Source: VBCK01 sp035511515 (GTDB lineage Bacteria > Pseudomonadota > Gammaproteobacteria > Burkholderiales > Burkholderiaceae_F). Taken from it: a stretch of DNA of 8,602 bases. How positions within the stretch are numbered: the first letter of the stretch is position 1; every line of letters starts with the position of its first letter. A program made the translations under genes and the position numbers. Of the stretch, positions 1-8,270 are shown one piece after another. The stretch spans positions 1 through 8,602 of the forward strand of contig DATKFG010000005.1 of NCBI GenBank assembly GCA_035511515.1, read 5' to 3'. The notes beneath the pieces were generated by a model that searched no databases, was not told the origin of the DNA, and worked only from the letters and a program-made list of their open reading frames with translations.

Positions 1-141
1 GAGATGGTGATGCCGGGGGACAACATCAAGATGGTGGTGACGCTGATTTCGCCCATCGCGATGGACCAGGGGCTGCGCTTTGCGGTGCGCGAGGGCGGCA
101 AAACCGTCGGCGCCGGCGTCGTCGCCAAGATTTTGGAGTAA
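1..141 (+). CDS. tuf: Elongation factor Tu, C-terminal end (partial)
   Basis: These are the last 46 codons of EF-Tu, the GTPase that delivers aminoacyl-tRNA to the ribosomal A site; the 5' part lies outside the window. The visible residues EMVMPGDNIKMVV and GLRFAVREGGKTVGAGVV are near-identical to the end of domain 3, the beta-barrel that contacts tRNA and EF-Ts, and the gene ends normally in VVAKILE then TAA. No GTPase motifs are visible because they lie upstream. It precedes tRNA-Trp and secE, the usual position of one of the two tuf copies in beta- and many gammaproteobacteria. No terminator-like hairpin with a T-run follows, so read-through into the tRNA and secE is plausible (inference). 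Confidence 0.97.
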   Translation, partial: EMVMPGDNIKMVVTLISPIAMDQGLRFAVREGGKTVGAGVVAKILE

Positions 142-208
142 AGGGATAGGGTTGCCTGGAGAGGGCTTTGGTTGCAATCGTGACCATGAACAGGCATCAC
201 GGCTTGCT

Positions 209-284
209 AGGGGTATAGCTCAACTGGCAGAGCGTCGGTCTCCAAAACCGAAGGTTGGGGGTTCGATTCCCTCTGCCCCTGCCA
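209..284 (+). tRNA. trnW: tRNA-Trp (anticodon CCA)
   Basis: The segment folds into a complete cloverleaf. The acceptor arm AGGGGTA (209-215) pairs with TGCCCCT (274-280), with one T-G pair. The D arm is GCTC/GAGC. The anticodon stem TCGGT (235-239) pairs with ACCGA (247-251) around the loop CTCCAAA, placing anticodon CCA at 242-244. The T arm is GGGGG/CCCTC (ending in a G-T pair) with loop TTCGATT. Discriminator G281 and a genome-encoded CCA at 282-284 complete the 3' end. G73 and the CCA anticodon are the expected identity elements for tryptophan. It lies 67 bp after tuf and only 16 bp before secE, so it is probably cut out of a longer mRNA by RNase P and 3' processing enzymes (inference). 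Confidence 0.98.
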
Positions 285-300
285 TGTTTGCGAAGGTCTG

Positions 301-681
301 ATGAACAAGACGGACGTACAGACGATTTCGGGTACCGCCGACAAGGTGCTGGTCGGCATCGCGCTGATGCTGGTGCTGGTCGGCGTGGTGGGCTTCAGCT
401 TCTGGGCCGAGCAGCCGATGGTGCTGCGCGTTGCGCTGCTGCTGGGCGGGGTGGTGCTGGGACTGGTCGTGGCGTGGTTCAGCGAGCCGGGCAAGCGGTT
501 CATCGCGTTCGCGCACGAGGCCTACGAAGAGGCCAAGCGCGTCACCTGGCCGACCCGCGACGAGACGCTGAAGACGACCGCCGTCGTGTTCGGGTTCGTC
601 GGCGTGATGGCCGTGTTTCTGTTCCTGGTGGACAAGGCGGTCGAGAAGGTCTTGTACGACTGGGTGCTCGGGTGGAAATGA
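301..681 (+). CDS. secE: Preprotein translocase subunit SecE
   Basis: This 126-residue inner-membrane protein is the clamp subunit of the SecYEG channel. Three hydrophobic segments are visible, at about residues 16-34, 41-60 and 93-112, as in the long three-helix SecE of proteobacteria. The conserved cytoplasmic stretch just before the last helix reads AYEEAKRVTWPTRDET (residues 74-89), the family hallmark that supports SecY; the protein ends LGWK like other betaproteobacterial SecE. The ATG lies 16 bp after the tRNA 3' end, with a weak AAGG at 293-296, so this start rests mainly on homology of the N-terminus and on the lack of room upstream. It overlaps nusG by one base, the conserved secE-nusG pairing. 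Confidence 0.96.
   Translation: MNKTDVQTISGTADKVLVGIALMLVLVGVVGFSFWAEQPMVLRVALLLGGVVLGLVVAWFSEPGKRFIAFAHEAYEEAKRVTWPTRDETLKTTAVVFGFVGVMAVFLFLVDKAVEKVLYDWVLGWK
671..675 (+). promoter_or_regulatory. Ribosome binding site of nusG inside secE
   Basis: GGTGG lies five bases before the second of two consecutive in-frame ATGs (678 and 681) and only two bases before the first. This spacing favours initiation at 681. Both starts give the same protein apart from one extra Met, and both overlap the secE stop (TGA 679-681), indicating translational coupling. Confidence 0.5.
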
Positions 682-1283
682 TGAATACGACATCGACCGA
701 TACCGCGGGAGCGCCGGAGGCGGCACCGGCGGCCGGCGCGCACGGCGCCGCCGGAAAGCGCTGGTACGTGGTGCATGCCTACTCGGGCATGGAAAAGAGC
801 GTGGCGCGCGCGCTGCAGGAGCGCATCGATCGGGCGGGCCTGCAGGCGCACTTCGGCCGGATCCTGGTGCCGACCGAGGAAGTCGTCGAGATCAAGGGCG
901 GCAAGCGGGCCATTACCGAGCGGCGGCTGTATTCGGGCTACGTGCTGGTCGAGATGGAGATGGCCGACGAGGCCTGGCACCTGGTGAAGACGACGCCCAA
1001 GGTGACCGGGTTTCTCGGAGGCACAGCCAACCGCCCGTCGCCGCTGTCGCAGCGCGAGGTCGATGAGATCCTGCAGCGGATGCAGGAGGGCTACGAGAAA
1101 CCTCGCCCGAAAGTGCTGTTCGAGGTGGGCGAGATGGTCCGGATCAAGGAGCCACCGTTTACCGATTTCAACGGCAACGTCGAGGAAGTCAACTACGAAA
1201 AGAACCGGCTGCGCGTATCGGTGACGATCTTCGGACGGTCAACGCCGGTGGAGCTGGAGTTCAGCCAGGTCGAGAAGGTCTAG
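681..1283 (+). CDS. nusG: Transcription termination/antitermination factor NusG
   Basis: This 200-residue factor binds the RNA polymerase clamp and links it to Rho or to ribosomal protein S10. The NGN domain begins at KRWYVVHAYSGMEKSV (residues 26-41) and runs to about residue 125. It includes GRILVPTEEVVEIKGG and the RRLYSGYVLVEMEM core. A linker rich in K and P (140-146) leads to the KOW domain, residues 147-200, with FEVGEMVRIKEPPFTDFNG and the terminal VELEFSQVEKV. An N-terminal extension of about 25 Ala/Thr/Gly-rich residues precedes the first conserved segment and is longer than in many relatives; it has no recognisable function. The start at 678 is the alternative. The gene follows secE with overlap and lies 13 bp before rplK. 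Confidence 0.97.
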   Translation: MNTTSTDTAGAPEAAPAAGAHGAAGKRWYVVHAYSGMEKSVARALQERIDRAGLQAHFGRILVPTEEVVEIKGGKRAITERRLYSGYVLVEMEMADEAWHLVKTTPKVTGFLGGTANRPSPLSQREVDEILQRMQEGYEKPRPKVLFEVGEMVRIKEPPFTDFNGNVEEVNYEKNRLRVSVTIFGRSTPVELEFSQVEKV

Positions 1284-1296
1284 CCAGGAGCCAGTC

Positions 1297-1728
1297 GTGG
1301 CAAAGAAGGTCGTCGGTTACATCAAACTGCAGGTGCCGGCCGGCAAGGCGAACCCGTCGCCACCGATCGGTCCTGCGCTCGGGCAGCGTGGCCTGAACAT
1401 CATGGAGTTCTGCAAGTCGTTCAACGCGCAGACCCAGTCGATGGAGCCGGGCCTGCCGATCCCGGTCGTGATCACGGCGTTCGCGGACAAGAGCTTCACG
1501 TTCGTGATGAAGACGCCGCCCGCCACCGTGCTGATAAAGAAGGCGGCCAGGGTTGAAAAAGGCTCGAGCAAGCCCCATACAGATAAGGTGGGCAAGATCT
1601 CCCGCTCCCAGGCCGAGGAGATCGCCAAGGCCAAGATGCCGGACCTGACGGCGGCGGACCTGGATGCGGCGGTCAGGACGATCGCCGGATCGGCCCGCAG
1701 CATGGGCATCACGGTGGAGGGTCAGTGA
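1297..1728 (+). CDS. rplK: 50S ribosomal protein L11
   Basis: L11 binds the GTPase-associated centre of 23S rRNA, at the base of the L7/L12 stalk, where elongation factors and RelA act. The product is 143 residues, the normal length. The N-terminal domain contains LQVPAGKANPSPPIGPALGQ (residues 11-30) with the proline pair and glycines that flex against the rRNA and form the thiostrepton pocket. The C-terminal rRNA-binding domain runs from about residue 75 and includes GSSKPHTDKVGKISRSQAEE and IAGSARSMGITVEG. The start is GTG, chosen because AGGAG (1286-1290) sits six bases upstream and because the protein then begins MAKKVVGYIKLQ as in relatives. It is followed after one base by rplA. Confidence 0.97.
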   Translation: MAKKVVGYIKLQVPAGKANPSPPIGPALGQRGLNIMEFCKSFNAQTQSMEPGLPIPVVITAFADKSFTFVMKTPPATVLIKKAARVEKGSSKPHTDKVGKISRSQAEEIAKAKMPDLTAADLDAAVRTIAGSARSMGITVEGQ

Positions 1729-1729
1729 C

Positions 1730-2425
1730 ATGAGCGGCGTATCGAAGCGCACGCGCCAGATCCGCGCCAAGGTGGAGCGCAACAAGGTCTACCCGGTGGC
1801 GGACGCGCTGAAGATCGTGAAAGAGACGGCAACGGCCAAGTTCGACGAATCGATCGACACGGCCGTGGTGCTGGGCATCGACTCGAAGAAGTCCGACCAG
1901 ACGGTGCGTGGCTCGGTGGTGCTGCCGGCCGGAACCGGCCGGTCGGTGCGGGTGGCGGTGTTCGCCCAGGGCGCCAAGGCCGAGGAAGCGCGCGCTGCCG
2001 GCGCCGACCTGGTCGGGTTCGACGACCTGGCGCAGAAGATCAAGGGGGGCTTTCTGGAGTTCGACGTCGTGATCGCCTCGCCGGACGCCATGCGCGTGGT
2101 CGGCCAGCTCGGGCAGATCCTGGGTCCCCGTGGGCTGATGCCGAACCCCAAGGTCGGCACCGTCAATGCGGACGTGGCGGCGGCGGTACGCAATGCCAAG
2201 GCCGGTCAGATCCAGTTCCGGGCCGACAAGGCGGGCATCGTGCACTGCTCGATCGGGCGGGCGTCGTTCGAGACCGATCTTTTGCGCACCAATCTGGCCG
2301 CATTGATCGACGCCTTGCAGAAGGCCAAGCCCGCATCGGTCAAGGGAATCTATTTGCGCAAGCTGGCCGTGTCCTCGACCATGGGCGTGGGCGTGCGGGT
2401 GGACCCGTCGAGCCTGAATGCCTGA
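1730..2425 (+). CDS. rplA: 50S ribosomal protein L1
   Basis: L1 forms the mobile stalk beside the ribosomal E site and, in E. coli, also represses translation of the L11-L1 mRNA. The product is 231 residues, within the usual 229-234. The N-terminal part reads KRTRQIRAKVERNKVYPV. Domain II carries ILGPRGLMPNPKVGT (residues 130-144). The family signature IQFRADKAGIVHCSIGRASF follows at residues 161-180. The C-terminus is LAVSSTMGVGVRVDPSSL. The ATG is preceded by GGAGGG (1716-1721) eight bases upstream, inside the end of rplK, and starts one base after the rplK stop, so the pair is translationally coupled. A 420-bp non-coding gap follows, which suggests that the downstream genes have separate control. 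Confidence 0.97.
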   Translation: MSGVSKRTRQIRAKVERNKVYPVADALKIVKETATAKFDESIDTAVVLGIDSKKSDQTVRGSVVLPAGTGRSVRVAVFAQGAKAEEARAAGADLVGFDDLAQKIKGGFLEFDVVIASPDAMRVVGQLGQILGPRGLMPNPKVGTVNADVAAAVRNAKAGQIQFRADKAGIVHCSIGRASFETDLLRTNLAALIDALQKAKPASVKGIYLRKLAVSSTMGVGVRVDPSSLNA

Positions 2426-2493
2426 GCGTGGAACGGAGCTTTTAGGGGATTGGGAACGACGCTAACCAGTGCTTCTCTAACCAGGAGTCGATC

Positions 2494-2514
2494 GGCCCGC
2501 TTCAGGTGCGGGTC
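2494..2514 (+). other. Short hairpin after rplA
   Basis: GGCCCGC (2494-2500) can pair with GCGGGTC (2508-2514) around a seven-base loop TTCAGGT, with one G-T pair. There is no T-run after it, so it is not a typical intrinsic terminator. The remainder of 2426-2522 shows only an eight-base direct repeat CTAACCAG (2462-2469 and 2477-2484) and no convincing sigma-70 promoter, although a promoter for rplJ would be expected in or near this stretch. Confidence 0.35.
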
Positions 2515-2547
2515 ATCTCACAGGCTTTGGGCTGCCGCCCCGCCAAG

Positions 2548-2576
2548 CCCTCCGAAGCGCGAAGCGCCAAGGAGGG
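2548..2576 (+). repeat. Palindromic repeat, copy 1 (29 nt)
   Basis: The feet CCCTCC (2548-2553) and GGAGGG (2571-2576) pair. Inside them GCGC (2557-2560) and GCGC (2564-2567) pair around the triloop GAA, closed by a C-G pair. The internal loop between the two stems is GAA on the left and CAA on the right. Compared with copies 2 and 3 it differs by GAA for GTA on the left and by C for G at 2568. It sits at the tip of the first leader arm (2535-2542 paired with 2581-2588), in the same orientation as the other copies. Confidence 0.8.
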
Positions 2577-2614
2577 GAGACGGTGCGGTTGCTGTCAAAG
2601 ACCGCCGGGGCTTG

Positions 2615-2646
2615 CCCTCCGTAGCGCCGCAAGGCGCGAAGGAGGG
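2615..2646 (+). repeat. Palindromic repeat, copy 2 (32 nt)
   Basis: The feet CCCTCC (2615-2620) and GGAGGG (2641-2646) pair, extended by G2614-C2647. The inner stem GCGCC (2624-2628) pairs with GGCGC (2633-2637) around GCAA, a GNRA-type tetraloop. The internal loop is GTA opposite GAA, the same as copy 3. It lies in the apical part of the conserved rplJ leader helix, between CGCCGGG (2603-2609) and CCCAGCG (2683-2689), directly before CTTAATC. Confidence 0.85.
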
Positions 2647-2777
2647 CCGCTTAATCGGAGCGTCCGGATCATCGGAGTTCCGCCCAGCGCAGACGGCGCA
2701 GTCGAAGGAAGCGGTTGTGTTGCGCGGACCCGTCCTCGCCCGTGGGGCACCGGCGGGCCCCTGTGACTCGAAGGCTT

Positions 2778-2822
2778 CTCAGCGGACGCCGGTTCATGAA
2801 CCGGTGCGAGGCGTGAGCTGAG
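2778..2822 (+). promoter_or_regulatory. Stem-loop directly upstream of rplJ
   Basis: An outer stem CTCAGC (2778-2783) / GCTGAG (2817-2822) leads through a GG/GA internal loop to ACGCC (2786-2790) / GGCGT (2810-2814). The interior carries GGTTCATGAACC with the unpaired segment GGTGCGA. A perfect 16-base palindrome, CCGGTT-CATG-AACCGG (2789-2804), offers an alternative inner pairing that competes with the ACGCC/GGCGT stem. The structure ends 11 bases before the rplJ ribosome binding site, so it is well placed to transmit L10 binding to initiation; that role is inference. Confidence 0.55.
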
Positions 2823-2833
2823 CACCTTTGAGT

Positions 2834-2837
2834 GGAG
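2834..2837 (+). promoter_or_regulatory. Ribosome binding site of rplJ
   Basis: GGAG ends eight bases before the GTG at 2846 and decides between that codon and the in-frame TTG at 2828, which lies upstream of this site and has no ribosome binding site of its own in range. Confidence 0.7.
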
Positions 2838-2845
2838 CCAGTACC

Positions 2846-3370
2846 GTGGCGTTGACCAGGCAGGACAAGGCCGTGAAGATCGAGCAGGTGTGCGCGATGG
2901 TGGCGCGCGCCAAGGCGATCGTGGTGGCCGAAAACCGTGGGCTGAACGTGGAATCGGTCACCCGCCTGCGCCGTCAGGCGCGCAGTCAGGGTGTCCAGTT
3001 GCGTGTGTTGAAGAACACCCTGGCGCGCCGCGCCGTGACCGGCACTGCGTTCGCCGGGCTGGCCGACCATCTGGTCGGCCCGCTGCTCTACGGCATGGGT
3101 CCGGATCCGGTGGCGGTTGCCAAGGTCCTTTCGGTGTTCGCCAAGGACAACGACAAGCTCGTGCTGAAGGCGGGCGCGATGGCCGACTTTGTGATGGACG
3201 ACAAAGCGGTCAAGGCGCTCGCCACGATGCCGAGCCGCGAGGAGTTGCTGGCGAAGCTGATGGCGACCATGCAGGCGCCGGTGGCGCAATTGGTGCGCAC
3301 GCTGAACGAGGTTCCGGCCAGGCTGGTACGCACGCTGGCAGCGGTGCGCGACGCGCGCCAGCCGGCCTGA
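2846..3370 (+). CDS. rplJ: 50S ribosomal protein L10
   Basis: L10 anchors L7/L12 dimers to the 23S rRNA at the stalk base, and with them acts as translational repressor of its own mRNA. The product is 174 residues. The N-terminal rRNA-binding domain contains VCAMVARAKAIVVAENRGL (residues 15-33) and LRVLKNTLARRAV (52-64). A middle GPLLYGMGPDPVAVAKV segment follows, and the C-terminal helix that holds L7/L12 runs from about residue 131 (REELLAKLMATMQAPVAQLV). The GTG start is chosen because the protein then begins MALTRQDK like family members and because GGAG lies eight bases upstream. A TTG start at 2828 would add six residues unlike relatives. Asn replaces the usual Tyr in the AEYRG motif, a mild variation. 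rplL follows after 49 bp. Confidence 0.95.
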   Translation: MALTRQDKAVKIEQVCAMVARAKAIVVAENRGLNVESVTRLRRQARSQGVQLRVLKNTLARRAVTGTAFAGLADHLVGPLLYGMGPDPVAVAKVLSVFAKDNDKLVLKAGAMADFVMDDKAVKALATMPSREELLAKLMATMQAPVAQLVRTLNEVPARLVRTLAAVRDARQPA

Positions 3371-3419
3371 GTCCGATTCCCGACACACGACACAACCGAA
3401 CCGAACAGGAGTAGGCGAA

Positions 3420-3803
3420 ATGGCACTTTCGAACCAGGAAATTCTCGACGCGATCGCCGCCAAGACCGTGCTCGAGATCAGCGAATTGATCAAGATGATG
3501 GAGGAAAAGTTCGGCGTCTCGGCTGCCGCTGCCGCGGTGGCCGTGGCGCCGGCGGCCGGCGGCGGGGCTGCCGCGGCGCCGGCCGAGGAACAGACCGAAT
3601 TCAGCGTGATGTTGATGGAGGCCGGGCCCAACAAGGTCAACGTGATCAAGGCGGTGCGCGAGCTCACCAGCCTGGGGCTGAAGGAAGCCAAGGACCTGGT
3701 CGACGGTGCGCCCAAGCCCGTGAAGGAGGGCGTGAACAAGGCCGACGCCGAAGCCGCCAAGAAGAAACTGGAAGACGCCGGCGCGAAAGTGGAGGTCAAG
3801 TAG
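3420..3803 (+). CDS. rplL: 50S ribosomal protein L7/L12
   Basis: This is the stalk protein, present in several copies per ribosome, that recruits and stimulates the translational GTPases. It has 127 residues. The N-terminal dimerisation and L10-binding domain is residues 1-33 (IAAKTVLEISELIKMMEEKF). The flexible hinge, rich in Ala, Gly and Pro, is about residues 34-56. The C-terminal factor-binding domain is residues 58-127, with EFSVMLMEAGPNKVNVIKAV, GLKEAKDLVDGAPKPVKEG and a Lys-rich end. AGGAG (3407-3411) lies eight bases before the ATG. In most bacteria L7/L12 is made in excess over L10, which the strong ribosome binding site here fits. A hairpin-rich spacer separates it from rpoB. Confidence 0.98.
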   Translation: MALSNQEILDAIAAKTVLEISELIKMMEEKFGVSAAAAAVAVAPAAGGGAAAAPAEEQTEFSVMLMEAGPNKVNVIKAVRELTSLGLKEAKDLVDGAPKPVKEGVNKADAEAAKKKLEDAGAKVEVK

Positions 3804-3853
3804 GAAAAGGGCTTGTATGCCCCAGCGAAAGTTGTGAATGCCGCGGGGGGTGC

Positions 3854-3880
3854 TCGAGGGGGGACGCAGTCCTCCCTCGA
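3854..3880 (+). other. Strong hairpin 1, rplL-rpoB spacer
   Basis: TCGAGGGGGGAC (3854-3865) pairs with GTCCTCCCTCGA (3869-3880) over 12 base pairs, one of them G-T, around a GCA triloop closed by C-G. No T-run follows (the next bases are AGCCGATCC), so it is not a classical intrinsic terminator. It may act as a partial attenuator or RNA-processing signal between the ribosomal and polymerase genes, as is known for the E. coli rplL-rpoB spacer; the function here is inference. Confidence 0.65.
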
Positions 3881-3896
3881 AGCCGATCCTCCAGAC

Positions 3897-3946
3897 GAAG
3901 TCTTCGAATTCCGCTCTGCGCCAGCAGAGCGGAATTCAAAGACTTC
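3897..3946 (+). other. Long hairpin 2, 50-nt near-perfect palindrome
   Basis: GAATTCCGCTCTGC (3906-3919) pairs perfectly with GCAGAGCGGAATTC (3924-3937) around the four-base loop GCCA. After one C/A mismatch (3905/3938) the pairing continues with GAAGTCTT (3897-3904) and AAGACTTC (3939-3946). That is 22 base pairs in 23 positions, long enough to be an RNase III substrate. Such a site exists in the E. coli rplL-rpoB spacer, but I see no sequence similarity that would prove homology. A mobile palindromic element is the alternative. Confidence 0.75.
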
Positions 3947-3947
3947 C

Positions 3948-4013
3948 GGATGAGCGAAACGTCGAACCGATCGGCGCTGCACGGGATTGGATCCTGTGCG
4001 GCTGCGCTCGTCC
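3948..4013 (+). other. Nested hairpin 3, rplL-rpoB spacer
   Basis: The outer stem GGATGAGCG (3948-3956) pairs with CGCTCGTCC (4005-4013), one T-G pair. The inner stem GCACGGGAT (3979-3987) pairs with ATCCTGTGC (3991-3999), one G-T pair, around loop TGG; it is extended outward by T3978-G4000, C3977-G4001 and G3976-C4002. The G-T pairs mean the RNA pairs better than the opposite strand would, which is mild support for a function as + strand RNA. Confidence 0.55.
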
Positions 4014-4018
4014 CTAAC

Positions 4019-4042
4019 GCCGGTCGTGCCCTGGCGGCCGGC
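4019..4042 (+). other. Hairpin 4, upstream of rpoB
   Basis: GCCGGTCG (4019-4026) pairs with CGGCCGGC (4035-4042), including one T-G pair, around an eight-base loop. It ends 18 bases before the rpoB ribosome binding site GGAG (4061-4064), leaving that site unstructured. Confidence 0.45.
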
Positions 4043-4069
4043 AAGAGCAAGTGACCAAGCGGAGCATTC

Positions 4070-8166
<4,097 letters not shown>

Positions 8167-8176
<10 letters not shown>

Positions 8177-8197
8177 CGCCGCAGGCGTCATTCACGC
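8167..8197 (+). other. Perfect 14-bp hairpin overlapping the rpoB stop codon
   Basis: GCGTGAATGACGCC (8167-8180) pairs perfectly with GGCGTCATTCACGC (8184-8197) around a GCA triloop. The left arm contains the last rpoB codons and the TGA at 8174-8176. No T-run follows, so it is unlikely to stop polymerase on its own. A terminating ribosome would cover the left arm, so the hairpin can form only once the ribosome leaves (inference). Confidence 0.75.
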
Positions 8198-8203
8198 GGA
8201 AGG

Positions 8204-8232
8204 CCCTCCGTAGCGCGCAGCGCGAAGGAGGG
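8204..8232 (+). repeat. Palindromic repeat, copy 3 (29 nt)
   Basis: The feet CCCTCC (8204-8209) and GGAGGG (8227-8232) pair. The inner stem GCGC (8213-8216) pairs with GCGC (8220-8223) around a GCA triloop. The internal loop is GTA opposite GAA, as in copy 2, and pairing may extend by G8203-T8233 and G8202-C8234. It begins seven bases after the stop-codon hairpin and ends 38 bases before the rpoC ATG, in the same orientation as the rplJ leader copies. Confidence 0.85.
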
Positions 8233-8270
8233 TCCTACCGATCTGAATCCGGCCCGAATGGGAGAGAAGC

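Larger units (their letters stand above)
2531..2845 (+). promoter_or_regulatory. rplJ (L10) leader RNA, autoregulatory region
   Basis: This is the 5' untranslated region in which L10-L7/L12 is expected to bind and repress rplJL translation. A long-range helix supports the call. GCTGTC (2591-2596) pairs with GACGGC (2692-2697), and CGCCGGG (2603-2609) pairs with CCCAGCG (2683-2689) with one mismatch. Between them lies an asymmetric internal loop, AAAGAC on the 5' side and CA on the 3' side. The resulting AAAGACCG / GCGCAGACGG pattern is the hallmark I know from the E. coli leader and other L10 leaders, and resembles the L10 site in 23S rRNA. A second arm pairs CCGCCCCG (2535-2542) with CGGTGCGG (2581-2588), one mismatch. 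A GGGGC/GCCCC hairpin (2744-2761) and the 2778-2822 structure follow. The outer limits are approximate. Confidence 0.75.

Noticed and set aside
152..200. Possible promoters with TTGCCT (152-157) or TTGCAA (172-177) upstream of tRNA-Trp
   Set aside because: The corresponding -10 positions (CAATCG, CATCAC) do not match the consensus.
2450..2480. Possible sigma-70 promoter with TTGGGA at 2450-2455
   Set aside because: No acceptable -10 hexamer occurs at 16-18 bases; TTCTCT and CTCTAA are poor matches, so I do not call a promoter.
2548..2646. CRISPR array
   Set aside because: Only two repeat copies occur here; they are palindromic hairpins with no array periodicity, and there are no cas genes.
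2450..2825. Short open frames in the rplA-rplJ gap
   Set aside because: Their translations are basic, repeat-derived and unlike known proteins, lack ribosome binding sites, and overlap the structured rplJ leader and its repeats.
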